From positions 1-64,000 of the forward strand of contig JBKBUF010000007.1 of the NCBI GenBank assembly GCA_046290815.1: a stretch of DNA of 64,000 nucleotides, in the 5' to 3' direction. Shown piece by piece: positions 42,972 through 51,336 of the stretch (the first letter of the stretch is position 1; every line of letters starts with the position of its first letter). The position numbers were made by a program, and so were the translations under genes. The notes below the pieces were generated by a model that was not told the origin of the DNA, made no database searches, and saw only the letters and a program-made list of their open reading frames with translations. Origin of the DNA: JBKBUF01 sp046290815 (GTDB taxonomy: Bacteria; Bacteroidota; Bacteroidia; Cytophagales; Cytophagaceae).

Positions 42972-43877
42972 TCATTTCATCCTGCTTCTCTTCACTAGAT
43001 ATGCATATAAAATCTGCTGAAACCCTTTGGAAATATCCGCTTCTACAAAATCAATCTTATACTGACCACACCTTAGCTTTAACGCATCGTAGAATTTTTT
43101 AGATTCAGAAATATAAAAGTCTTTAATTTCTGAAGGTTGTATTTTAACCTTTTCTCCACTTTCTATGTCTATGAATTCATAGGGTCTTTCTTCAAATTCA
43201 AATTTTCCTTCGGTTTTTTCATCTAGTACATGGAATAGCAGTACTTCATGCTTATTATGTTTTAAGTGTTGTAAAGCAGAAAAAATATTTTCCTGTTCCT
43301 CCACATTATCAAACATATCAGTAAAAAGAATTATAAGTGAACGCTTGTTCATTCTGTCTGCCACCTGATGCAATACCGAGGCAACCGAAGTTTTTTTGTT
43401 TATTTGTTTTTGTTGCAATAGTTTCTCCAGTTGAAGGAAAATACTATGTAGGTGGCCAGGAGTGGATTTGATAGGCGTCTGAATTTCTATTTCACTGGAA
43501 AAGCTGCAAAAGCCAACAGCATCTCTTTGAGTCTGCAACATGTAAGCAAGGCATGCAGCCCCCATTATACTGAATGTGATTTTACCGTTGTTTTCCTCCG
43601 GATAATACATCGAGGAGGAGGTATCTATAAGTATATTACATCTAAGGTTAGTTTCCTCTTCATATCTCTTTGTATAAAGTCTGTCGGTTTTTCCATAAAC
43701 TTTCCAGTCGATATGTCTTGTGCTTTCTCCGGAATTATATAAACGATGTTCGGCGAACTCAACAGAAAAACCATGATAGGGGGACTTGTGCAGTCCTGTT
43801 ACAAAACCTTCAACCAGTTGCTTAGCCAGAAATTCTATATTTCCAAATTGCTTTACCTGTTTTAAATCTATACTCAT
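42972..43877 (-). CDS. DUF58 (vWA-like) protein
   Basis: 301 residues. The DUF58 core FVTGLHKSPYHGFSVEFAEHR, then YNSGESTRHIDWKVYGKTDRLYTKRYEEE, is followed by a von Willebrand A-like domain with a MIDAS-type DTSSSMYYP and later FTDMFDN. Family members usually work with a MoxR-type AAA+ ATPase in assembly or activation of periplasmic or metal enzymes. The moxR gene is not in the immediate neighbourhood here. Cytoplasmic, no signal peptide. It lies 23 bp downstream of rlpA on the same strand. Confidence 0.88.
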   Translation of the reverse strand: MSIDLKQVKQFGNIEFLAKQLVEGFVTGLHKSPYHGFSVEFAEHRLYNSGESTRHIDWKVYGKTDRLYTKRYEEETNLRCNILIDTSSSMYYPEENNGKITFSIMGAACLAYMLQTQRDAVGFCSFSSEIEIQTPIKSTPGHLHSIFLQLEKLLQQKQINKKTSVASVLHQVADRMNKRSLIILFTDMFDNVEEQENIFSALQHLKHNKHEVLLFHVLDEKTEGKFEFEERPYEFIDIESGEKVKIQPSEIKDFYISESKKFYDALKLRCGQYKIDFVEADISKGFQQILYAYLVKRSRMK

Positions 43878-43900
43878 TAGTTTGGTTTATTCTGTAACGT

Positions 43901-44575
43901 TTAAAATTTTCTGATTAGAGAATTGTATCCTTGTTTCTTTAATTTCTTTTGTATGTTTTGTACTTCGCTTTCCAGATAGTTTCCCAGCAAAAGTCTATAA
44001 GTGTTTTTGTTTTTTAACTTAATAGCTTCAATCGAAATATTGTCATACCCACTTGATAATAATTCGTTTATTGCCGTTTGAGTGTTTTCTATAGATGAAT
44101 ATGAGCCAACTTGTAAATATACACCTGAAAGGTTAATGGATTTCCCTTCATTGTTATAAACGTGGCCAGGCTTAATGTCTTTTAGTTTAACCTCAGGTGT
44201 TTCCGCTGGTTCAGCTATAGAATCGGAGGTAAGCTCAATTTTTACCTTTCCTGTGCCTGAGGAAATGATACCTATTTCTTTTGCTGCTACATAAGACAGA
44301 TCAATTATCCTGGATTTAACAAATGGCCCCCTGTCGTTAATTCTCACTATTACTGATTTTTGATTGCTAAGGTTGGTAACTTTTACATAAGAATTAAATG
44401 GAAGGGTATTATGGGCAGCAGTAAAAGCGTTTTTTGAATATTTTTCCCCGGATGCAGTTTTACGACCATGAAATTTATTGGCATAAAAACTGGCAGTGCC
44501 TATTTGTGTAAAATTCTGCTGTGAAAATAATAAGCCACTGTATATCAGGAGCAAAAGTGTTAAAGTAGATCTCAT
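43901..44575 (-). CDS. rlpA: RlpA-like lytic transglycosylase with SPOR domain
   Basis: 224 residues. Signal peptide MRSTLTLLLLIYSGLLFS. Double-psi beta-barrel at about 22-105: IGTASFYANKFHGRKTASGE, then TAAHNTLPFNSYVKVTNL and RINDRGPFVKSRIIDLS, which keep the Glu, His and Asp used by RlpA to cleave naked glycan strands. C-terminal SPOR domain at about 150-224 (VYLQVGSYSSIENTQTAI) for binding denuded septal peptidoglycan. It has no lipobox Cys at the N-terminus, unlike E. coli RlpA, so it is predicted to be a soluble periplasmic protein. Divergent from the DUF3276 gene. Confidence 0.92.
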   Translation of the reverse strand: MRSTLTLLLLIYSGLLFSQQNFTQIGTASFYANKFHGRKTASGEKYSKNAFTAAHNTLPFNSYVKVTNLSNQKSVIVRINDRGPFVKSRIIDLSYVAAKEIGIISSGTGKVKIELTSDSIAEPAETPEVKLKDIKPGHVYNNEGKSINLSGVYLQVGSYSSIENTQTAINELLSSGYDNISIEAIKLKNKNTYRLLLGNYLESEVQNIQKKLKKQGYNSLIRKF

Positions 44576-44666
44576 AGCAGTTTTAAAGCTAGTGATTAAT
44601 CTAATTACAACGAATAATTTTTATAAAATTTCAATGTAATTTTTTTATCAACTTTTAACTTTTTTC

Positions 44667-44697
44667 TTTGAAACTAGGATAATTTGTTTTAGCTTTA
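44667..44697 (+). promoter_or_regulatory. promoter of the DUF3276 gene (TTTG-N19-TAGCTTTA)
   Basis: TTTG, 19-bp spacer, and TAGCTTTA, one base from the TAnnTTTG consensus. It ends 32 bp before the GTG start. Confidence 0.6.
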
Positions 44698-44728
44698 CTC
44701 TCACATTTAACTTAAATATTCTAGGACT

Positions 44729-45070
44729 GTGGAAGAGAATAAAGACCAAGAAAAAGTAGAAATTTACTCTCAGAGAGTAAGAGCAGGGAAAAGAACGTAT
44801 TTCTTTGACATTAAGTCAACACGTTCAAATGATTATTATCTTACAATAACAGAAAGTAAGAGAAGATTCAAAGATGATGGTTACTTTTATGAAAAGCACA
44901 AAATTTTCCTTTATAAAGAAGATTTTGACAAGTTTGTGGAAGCTTTAAGAGGAACCATTGACCATGTGAAAACTGAGCTGATGCCGGATGTGGATTTTTC
45001 AAAGTTTGAAGAGTCTGCAGAAAGAGAAGGCGAAGGTGGTTCTGCCGATGATGAATTGACCTGGGATTAA
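44729..45070 (+). CDS. DUF3276 / PUR-domain nucleic-acid-binding protein
   Basis: 113 residues from a GTG. Residues about 8-80 are the PUR repeat typical of Bacteroidota and Borrelia (VEIYSQRVRAGKRTYFFDIK, YYLTITESKRRF, KIFLYKEDFDKFVEAL), related to eukaryotic Pur-alpha, which binds single-stranded nucleic acids. An acidic C-terminal tail follows (SAEREGEGGSADDELTW). Its partner and targets are not known from sequence. Followed by a terminator, then ychF. Confidence 0.9.
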   Translation: MEENKDQEKVEIYSQRVRAGKRTYFFDIKSTRSNDYYLTITESKRRFKDDGYFYEKHKIFLYKEDFDKFVEALRGTIDHVKTELMPDVDFSKFEESAEREGEGGSADDELTWD

Positions 45071-45095
45071 ATTTCTCCATAAAAAACTTTATTTC

Positions 45096-45126
45096 AGCTC
45101 TCTGCACAAAACAGAGAGCTTTTTTG
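45096..45126 (+). terminator. terminator of the DUF3276 gene
   Basis: AGCTCTCTG-N7-CAGAGAGCT stem-loop followed by T6. Confidence 0.92.
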
Positions 45127-45158
45127 TTTTTTTTAGGTCCGTATTTGTCCATTTGTTA

Positions 45159-45166
45159 TATATTTG
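45159..45166 (+). promoter_or_regulatory. -7 promoter element for ychF
   Basis: TATATTTG matches TAnnTTTG exactly, 52 bp before the start codon. TTTG words occur upstream, but not at the canonical 19-bp distance. Confidence 0.45.
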
Positions 45167-45217
45167 CAGGCAAGTAGGGATATAAAGCACACACCTTTTC
45201 ATTAGAGAATTTTATTT

Positions 45218-46315
45218 ATGGGACTTCAATGTGGAATAGTTGGTTTACCTAACGTAGGAAAGTCTACTCTTTTTAATGCACTTTCAAATGCCAAAGCAGA
45301 AGCGGCTAATTATCCGTTCTGTACCATAGAACCAAATGTGGGAGTAATTACTGTACCTGATGAAAGGTTGACAATCCTTCAGGAGCTTGTAAATCCTCAA
45401 AAAGTACTTCCAACAGTAATTGAGTTTGTTGATATTGCGGGATTAGTGAAAGGAGCAAGTAAAGGTGAGGGTTTAGGTAATAAATTCCTGGCCAATATCA
45501 GAGAAGTGGATGCAATTATCCATGTAATCCGTTGTTTCAATGATCCGAATATCGTCCATGTGGCAGGAAAAGTTGACCCTGTTTCAGATAAAGAAATTAT
45601 TGATACCGAGCTTCAATTAAAAGACCTGGAATCAATTGATAAAAAAATCCAGCGCCTGGAAAAGGTAGCCAAATCAGGAGATGCCAAAGCAAAAAAGGAA
45701 TTAGGTATCCTGCAGCAATTTAAACTACACCTGGAGTCCGGTAAAAATGCGAGAAGCCTTTTACTTGCTGATCCGGAAGATAAATCTGCCATAGAAGACC
45801 TTCAGTTGCTTACTATAAAGCCGGTCATTTATGTAGCTAATGTTGATGAGTCAGCACTAAACGGCAATGAATACGTAGATGCCCTTAAGAAATCAGTTGC
45901 GGATGAAAATGCAGAAATAGTTATAGTATGTGCTGCTATTGAGTCTCAGATCGCAGAATTTACTGAAGAAGAAGAGAAGAAAATGTTTCTTCAGGAATAT
46001 GGTTTGACAGAGTCAGGTTTGAATAAATTAATAAAAGCTTCGTATAAATTACTTAATTTGATAACCTATTTTACCGCAGGAGAAAAGGAGGTTAGAGCCT
46101 GGACTATAAAGAAAGGCTGGAAGGCTCCGCAGGCAGCAGGAGTTATACATACGGATTTTGAAAAAGGATTTATCAAAGCTGAAGTAATTAAGCTTCCTGA
46201 TTATCAAAAGTATAAATCAGAAGTGGCATGCAGGGAAGCAGGTAAAGTTGCTATCGAAGGTAAAGAGTACCTGGTAGAGGACGGTGATATCATGCATTTC
46301 AGATTTAACGTCTAA
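45218..46315 (+). CDS. ychF: redox-regulated ATPase YchF (Obg-like P-loop NTPase)
   Basis: 365 residues. G1 GLPNVGKSTLFNAL at residues 8-21, G3 FVDIAGLVKGASKGEGLGNKF, and VANVDES in place of the NKxD guanine motif, which explains ATP preference in this family. Coiled-coil insertion at about 125-165, C-terminal TGS domain (TAGEKEVRAWTIKKGWKAPQ..HTDFEKGF). Binds ribosomes and takes part in translation and oxidative stress responses. The Cas6-like gene follows after 74 bp in the same direction. Confidence 0.96.
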   Translation: MGLQCGIVGLPNVGKSTLFNALSNAKAEAANYPFCTIEPNVGVITVPDERLTILQELVNPQKVLPTVIEFVDIAGLVKGASKGEGLGNKFLANIREVDAIIHVIRCFNDPNIVHVAGKVDPVSDKEIIDTELQLKDLESIDKKIQRLEKVAKSGDAKAKKELGILQQFKLHLESGKNARSLLLADPEDKSAIEDLQLLTIKPVIYVANVDESALNGNEYVDALKKSVADENAEIVIVCAAIESQIAEFTEEEEKKMFLQEYGLTESGLNKLIKASYKLLNLITYFTAGEKEVRAWTIKKGWKAPQAAGVIHTDFEKGFIKAEVIKLPDYQKYKSEVACREAGKVAIEGKEYLVEDGDIMHFRFNV

Positions 46316-46389
46316 ACATTTTGAAAATCAATTCGGTTATTATACCAGAATGTGATTAAAATTTATTTTTTAACGCTAATATTTTTGTT

Positions 46390-47187
46390 TTGAGAGTAAG
46401 AATTGTATTTGGTTTGACAAACAAAGGGGCAGCAGTACCCTTTCACCACCAGTTCATTCTGTCAGGTTTGATTAACAACCTTTTAGAAAAGCACAGAACT
46501 GAATTTCCTGGTTTTGACCTGTATAATTTTTCAGGACTTAAAGGTCAGACTAAGGTTGGTAAAGAGGGTTTGCATTTCTACTCCAATAAAGTAACGCTTG
46601 TATTTTCCTGTCCTAATGAACAGCTTATAGACGCATTGGTTAACTCTTTGTTCAGGCAAACTCAGGTGGAGATTGGTAAATTACTTCTTGTACCACTTTC
46701 TGTTGAAAAGGAGCAGCCTCCGGTACTAAGCACAGAGGTTAAATACATTTGTATTTCTCCGCTCGTGGTAATTAATCCAATTGAAAAGGGGGTAGATTCT
46801 AAGAAGTTTATAAGTCCGGCTACCGATGTGTTTTCAGACATGTTATATGAAAGCACGATGTCAAGAATGGAGAAATCAGGTTATTTTACGCCTGAAGAAA
46901 TTGCTTCATTTTATAAATTTCAGATTGTTCCGGATAAGGATTACCTCACTAAAGTAAGAGAGGAAGAGAAGAAATTTGCAAGAATATTCCCGGCGTTCGA
47001 CAAAGGTGAAAAGTATGAAGTAAGAGGATATACCTTACCTTTTACTCTATACGCCGATGAAAAGGTTCAACAATTTATATTCGATTGCGGAATGGGTATT
47101 TTTACTCATAAAGGTTTTGGTATGCTGGATATCGCCAATGCAGATCCTAATCAGAGAACAACACCATATCAGGTATCTTCGCTTTAA
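46390..47187 (+). CDS. cas6: Cas6-family CRISPR RNA endoribonuclease-like protein (orphan)
   Basis: 265 residues from a TTG (MRVRIVFGLTNKGAAVPFHH). Two ferredoxin-like RAMP halves are expected: the N-terminal beta1 strand and the helix with QFILSGLINNLLEKHR, and the C-terminal half ending in the Cas6 glycine-rich loop, FDCGMGIFTHKGFGMLDI (around residues 233-250). Possible catalytic histidines are H19/H20 in PFHHQF. Cas6 cuts pre-crRNA within the repeats in type I and III systems. No array, cas1/2 or effector genes lie in the window, so the protein would have to act on an array elsewhere or have another RNA target. A 74-bp gap to ychF allows cotranscription. The assignment rests mainly on the C-terminal loop, N-terminal layout and length. 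Confidence 0.82.
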   Translation: MRVRIVFGLTNKGAAVPFHHQFILSGLINNLLEKHRTEFPGFDLYNFSGLKGQTKVGKEGLHFYSNKVTLVFSCPNEQLIDALVNSLFRQTQVEIGKLLLVPLSVEKEQPPVLSTEVKYICISPLVVINPIEKGVDSKKFISPATDVFSDMLYESTMSRMEKSGYFTPEEIASFYKFQIVPDKDYLTKVREEEKKFARIFPAFDKGEKYEVRGYTLPFTLYADEKVQQFIFDCGMGIFTHKGFGMLDIANADPNQRTTPYQVSSL

Positions 47188-47201
47188 ATAACAAAATAAA
47201 A

Positions 47202-47282
47202 ATTCCAAATTTCAATTCCCAACCTCAATCAACCCATTCGTTTAGTAGTTGAATCCGGGTTCTTGAGATTTGGAATTTGTAT
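47202..47282. repeat. imperfect inverted repeat between convergent genes
   Basis: Arms AAATTCCAAATTTC and GAGATTTGGAATTT, with inner CAACCC/GGGTT pairing, between cas6 (plus) and plug (minus). It could form a long hairpin in both transcripts. It is followed by a CATTC-rich tract up to 47324. Confidence 0.6.
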
Positions 47283-47324
47283 TAATACCATTCAAAATTT
47301 TTCATTCCTCATTCAACATTCAAA

Positions 47325-48650
47325 TCATCTATTCCCTCCTTGATAATTCACCATCTTGTAACCTATGACTCGGTCTGCCCTGTCTCCGATAGGCCGATAA
47401 TAAGCGATGAAGTCATACGTGTTTTGAGTTATGGTATGTGAACCTTCGAAATAGGCTTCATCAAGTTTGTTGCTTCCTGGCCTTATCAATGCATATCGGT
47501 AATTGTAATAACCCTGCTTTAAAAGCACTTTTTGTTTGTACAGTTTCTCTTCAGGAAAATAAATCATCTCTGAATTACTGTCTGGTATGTAATCGTTAAA
47601 TGATCCCACCACAAAAACCTTTCCTGGTGCAGGGTCATTGGATTTCAGGTTAAAGGTAACATAAACGTAATCAGGCTCAGTTTCCCTGCCTTTACTTTCA
47701 TAGTGTTCCACTACAAATCTACCGTCTATATCTGGAAATAAAACATAAGGTTTGGTGCCGTTGCTTTCATCTACTCTAACATCAATTTGAGCATGTCCGC
47801 CAGTAGTGCGTAAATTATCTACATTTATATCCTGAAAATTGGTACTTCTGATAGCAAATGTCCTGTATTCATTGTATCCCGGGAAGTTATTTTCTCCATT
47901 GAAATAGGTGTATTCAAAACGTTTTAATGCCTCATTCATAAAAACAGGTTTGAGATTATATATAGCTTTATCCCATCTGAAATTTTGCCTGATTACTATA
48001 TTGAAGTTCTGTTGAGGGTTAGCTAAATCTATGTCTTTGTAAATAATATTAAAATCTATCTGCTGATGGGTAAATCGTTCTGCGGAGTTAAGTGGTGCCT
48101 TCAAATCAGGAACTATAATGATTCTGTTTTCAAAAACTATAAATCTTTTCGTCAGAATTAAGTCATTCTCATCTCCGTTTCTATATACAGCAGCTATGTA
48201 GTTTCCTGATAGTTTAACAGGAGGCAGGGGAGTCCGGTAATGAATATATGGGATTCTGGTTCCGAATGAGTTTTTTCGGTCTGTAATGAAAACTTCGTTG
48301 ATGTCCTGTATAAACTGATTTGTTACAAGATTGGAGACACTCCAATCAAAATTACAATGGATGAGCTTTACATAATAATTAGCAGATTGTCCGCTAAGAT
48401 CATCAAATTCCAGCATCAATCCGTTTGTTTGGTTCAACGGTATAATCGGAGGGTTCATTTCAAAGTTTTTCGGACCCTGAAGTGCATATAAAAGCGGTGT
48501 TTTAATATTGGGCTCATAAATATAATCCTGAGTGCGGAGTTCTTTTTTTGAGCTATACCCTCCGGAACCTCCCTGCTGATCATGCGGAACACAAGCATAA
48601 ATGAATAAAAAGAAAAAAAGGTATATGTAAATCCTAAAAATGTATTTCAT
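47325..48650 (-). CDS. type IX secretion system Plug lipoprotein (DUF5103)
   Basis: 441 residues. The lipoprotein signal is MKYIFRIYIYLFFFLFIYAC with Cys20 as lipid site. The N-terminal domain (QDYIYEPNIKTPLLYALQ, then LIHCNFDWSVSNLVTNQFI, IPYIHYRTPLPPVKLSGNYIA) is the DUF5103/T9SS_plug family. In Flavobacterium, Plug closes the periplasmic side of the SprA translocon (family knowledge). The C-terminal region from about 330 is an Ig/CBM48-like sandwich (VFVVGSFNDYIPDSNSEMIY). It shows that the cell has T9SS, in agreement with the two cargo proteins in the window. Stop and start spacing (4 bp) suggests it is cotranscribed after the ABC-F gene. Confidence 0.9.
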   Translation of the reverse strand: MKYIFRIYIYLFFFLFIYACVPHDQQGGSGGYSSKKELRTQDYIYEPNIKTPLLYALQGPKNFEMNPPIIPLNQTNGLMLEFDDLSGQSANYYVKLIHCNFDWSVSNLVTNQFIQDINEVFITDRKNSFGTRIPYIHYRTPLPPVKLSGNYIAAVYRNGDENDLILTKRFIVFENRIIIVPDLKAPLNSAERFTHQQIDFNIIYKDIDLANPQQNFNIVIRQNFRWDKAIYNLKPVFMNEALKRFEYTYFNGENNFPGYNEYRTFAIRSTNFQDINVDNLRTTGGHAQIDVRVDESNGTKPYVLFPDIDGRFVVEHYESKGRETEPDYVYVTFNLKSNDPAPGKVFVVGSFNDYIPDSNSEMIYFPEEKLYKQKVLLKQGYYNYRYALIRPGSNKLDEAYFEGSHTITQNTYDFIAYYRPIGDRADRVIGYKMVNYQGGNR

Positions 48651-48654
48651 TATA

Positions 48655-50580
48655 TCAGTTTAATTTGTTTTCAATATTCTGTATCTTCTCAGCTAAACTA
48701 TCCCATTGTTCCTGCACTTTATTTAATTCGTTAACCAATTTATCATATGCAGTATTTTTTTCGTTCAAAAGATTGATGTTTGAATATACATCAGGTTTTG
48801 CCAGTTCATCTTCCATCAGTTTTTTCTTGTTTTCCAATTGCTCCAACTGTCCTTCTGTTTTCTCGAGTTGGGAATTCAACTGTTTTAATTCTTTTTGCAG
48901 CTCCTTTCTTTCATCATCTTTTACCGGTGCAGGTTTTGTAACTTTTTTAGGCGCTGTAGTTTCGGCCGTAGTTATTCCATTCTTAATCCTTTGGTTCATC
49001 CAGTAGCTGTACTCTTCAAATGTGCCGGGATATTCTTTCAGTTCCTGATTTTCTATATACCAGATTTTATTTGCAACCTTAGAAATGAAATGCCTGTCAT
49101 GTGAAACAACGACATAGGTACCTTCATATTGCTGTAACGCCTGTATCAGGATATTGACAGATACTATATCCAGGTGATTGGTAGGTTCGTCAAGAAGTAA
49201 AAAATTTGCTTCTGAGATGAGCGTTTTTGCCAGAGCCACTCTTGATTTTTCTCCTCCTGATAATATCTTAATTTTTTTAAATACATCGTCGTTGGAAAAC
49301 AGGAAACATCCAAGGATGGTTCTTAGCTCCAGTTCGGTTTTATCTGAGCCCGCCTGTTTCAGTTCATCGAGAATTTCATTGTTTATATTCAGAGCCTCCA
49401 ACTGATGCTGGGCGAAAAATCCTGTAATTACATTGTATCCTTCTGTTCTTTCTCCTTCAATTGGTTCTGTACCTGCAATTATTCTCAATAAGGTAGACTT
49501 ACCTTTTCCATTAGCTCCTATCAATGCGATTTTGTCACCTCGTTCAATAGTTGCACCCGTATTGGAAAGTACTTTTAATTCTCCGAAAGATTTAGATACA
49601 TTTTTAAGTGTAAGTAGTGTTCGTCCTGGGTGTTTATTTATCTTGAACCGTATATTTACCTGTGCATTTTCTTCTACTACATCTTCAATCATGTCCATTC
49701 TTTCCAGACTTTTGACTCTTGATTGCACCTGCCTTGCCTTAGAAGCTTTTGCTTTGAATCTTTCAATGAATCTTTCCGTCTGCTTTATTTTTGATTGCTG
49801 ATTTTCGAAAGCGTTTTTCTGAATTTCTGATCTTAATGATTTTTCTTCAAGATAAAATGAATAATTGCCCGCATAGTAGTGAAGTTGTTGCTGGCTTACT
49901 TCAACTATAGTCTTAACTGTATTGTCTATAAATTGCCTGTCATGTGAAACAATGATAATCGCGCCTTCATAATTTTGAAGATAGTTTTCGATCCATTGAA
50001 TGGATGGAAGGTCAAGGTGGTTGGTTGGCTCATCCAAAAGAAGGAGACTGGGTCTGGCAAGTAAAAGTTTGGCCAGCATTACTCTCATCCTCCATCCTCC
50101 AGAAAAGGTTTTCAAAGGCCTTGATAAATCTGCAGTATTGAATCCTAGACCTTCAAGTATTTCTTCGGCTTTAGATTGGATGGAATAGCCGTCCAGCGTT
50201 TCAAATCTTTCCTGAAGTTTGGTGAGTTTGTCTACAAGTTCATCCCTATAATTACTTTCCATCTCCTTAAGGATGTCATCGATTTTCTTCTGCAGAGCCA
50301 TTTGTTCCTCAAAAGCCTGCATAGCAACAGCTAATATAGGTTCATTAGACTCATAGGATAGGAGATCCTGATTCAGGAAGCCAATGGTACATTCTCCGCT
50401 TCGGCTTATTTCTCCTTTGTCAGGTTTAAATTCTCCGGTAATTAATCTTAGTAAAGTGGATTTACCTGTTCCGTTTGCTCCAATCAGACCAATCCTGTCT
50501 TTGGGTTTGATATGTAATGATACATTTTCATATAAAGGCCTGCTGCCGAAATAAAAAGATAGATTGTTAATTGAAAGCAT
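48655..50580 (-). CDS. ABC-F family ATPase (translation/ribosome-associated)
   Basis: 641 residues with two ABC domains in one chain and no membrane segments. Walker A GANGTGKST (residues about 34-42) and GANGKGKST (about 356-364), signatures FSGGWRMRVMLAKLL and LSGGEKSRVALAKTL, Walker B LLLLDEPTNHLDL and FLLLDEPTNHLDI. The interdomain linker is helical and basic (TERFIERFKAKASKARQVQSR), and the C-terminal 70 residues form a coiled coil (ELQKELKQLNSQLEKTEGQLE). Layout fits the Uup/EttA-like ABC-F proteins acting on ribosomes; the exact subgroup is not settled. It precedes plug in the same operon. Confidence 0.94.
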   Translation of the reverse strand: MLSINNLSFYFGSRPLYENVSLHIKPKDRIGLIGANGTGKSTLLRLITGEFKPDKGEISRSGECTIGFLNQDLLSYESNEPILAVAMQAFEEQMALQKKIDDILKEMESNYRDELVDKLTKLQERFETLDGYSIQSKAEEILEGLGFNTADLSRPLKTFSGGWRMRVMLAKLLLARPSLLLLDEPTNHLDLPSIQWIENYLQNYEGAIIIVSHDRQFIDNTVKTIVEVSQQQLHYYAGNYSFYLEEKSLRSEIQKNAFENQQSKIKQTERFIERFKAKASKARQVQSRVKSLERMDMIEDVVEENAQVNIRFKINKHPGRTLLTLKNVSKSFGELKVLSNTGATIERGDKIALIGANGKGKSTLLRIIAGTEPIEGERTEGYNVITGFFAQHQLEALNINNEILDELKQAGSDKTELELRTILGCFLFSNDDVFKKIKILSGGEKSRVALAKTLISEANFLLLDEPTNHLDIVSVNILIQALQQYEGTYVVVSHDRHFISKVANKIWYIENQELKEYPGTFEEYSYWMNQRIKNGITTAETTAPKKVTKPAPVKDDERKELQKELKQLNSQLEKTEGQLEQLENKKKLMEDELAKPDVYSNINLLNEKNTAYDKLVNELNKVQEQWDSLAEKIQNIENKLN

Positions 50581-50756
50581 TTTACTGTGGAATTTTTCGG
50601 AGGAAAAACGAATTTTGTCATTTTTCCTGATTTTGGAATTGCAATTTAATTATTCCTTTCTTTTGAAACGAATATGGATAAATAATATGTGCCTTTTGTA
50701 ATAAGTTCAATCTTTTTGAATAATTTTACTTTCGTAATACTGTTCAATACACTCCA

Positions 50757-51254
50757 ATGAAAAAACCTGACTTTGATGATATTTTTATGGAGCTTGCTGT
50801 AAATCTTTCACAAAAATCACATTGTGTAAAGAGGCAAGTTGGAGCAGTACTTACAAAAGACACCAGAATTATTTCCATCGGTTACAACGGTCCTCCTCCC
50901 GGAACCCACAATTGTGATGAAGAATGGCCTGTTGAAGGTTGCCCCAGAGATTCCAAGGGTAGTTGTTCCCTTGCACTTCATGCAGAACAAAATGCCATTT
51001 TATATGCTATCAGCAATGGTACTATGATAGAAGGAGCTACGCTTTATGTAACACTTTCCCCATGCATCGCTTGTGCCAGAGTTATTTACAGTTTGAAAGT
51101 GAAAAAAGTGGTTTACCTTCATTCTTACGCTGAATATAAAAAGATTGCATGTGATGAGGGAGTGGAATTTCTGAAAAAGTTTGGAGTAGAAGTTGAAAGG
51201 TACAGAGGTGAACTGCCTAGAGTGGAAGCAGATGATATTAAGGATAAAGCTTAA
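50757..51254 (+). CDS. deoxycytidylate (dCMP) deaminase-like protein
   Basis: 165 residues. The zinc and catalytic motif is ALHAEQNAILYA (HAE) with the second zinc site TLSPCIACARVIY (PCxxC). The insertion EWPVEGCPRDSKGSC before it and the general layout fit the dCMP deaminase/ComEB branch, which feeds dUMP to thymidylate synthesis. A third Cys pair (C61, C67 region) may bind a second zinc. Standalone gene between the ABC-F and murB units. Confidence 0.92.
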   Translation: MKKPDFDDIFMELAVNLSQKSHCVKRQVGAVLTKDTRIISIGYNGPPPGTHNCDEEWPVEGCPRDSKGSCSLALHAEQNAILYAISNGTMIEGATLYVTLSPCIACARVIYSLKVKKVVYLHSYAEYKKIACDEGVEFLKKFGVEVERYRGELPRVEADDIKDKA

Positions 51255-51336
51255 TGCTTTAAGCTGTAAGCCATAAGCTAAAAAGATTTTTATCAAATAT
51301 CCAACATCCAATGTCCTTTGCCTTGGTTTTTCCCAT

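Noticed and set aside
46316..48650. CRISPR array near the Cas6-like gene
   Set aside because: No regularly spaced identical repeats of 25-40 bp occur in the intergenic regions around it; the only repeats are short degenerate inverted words.
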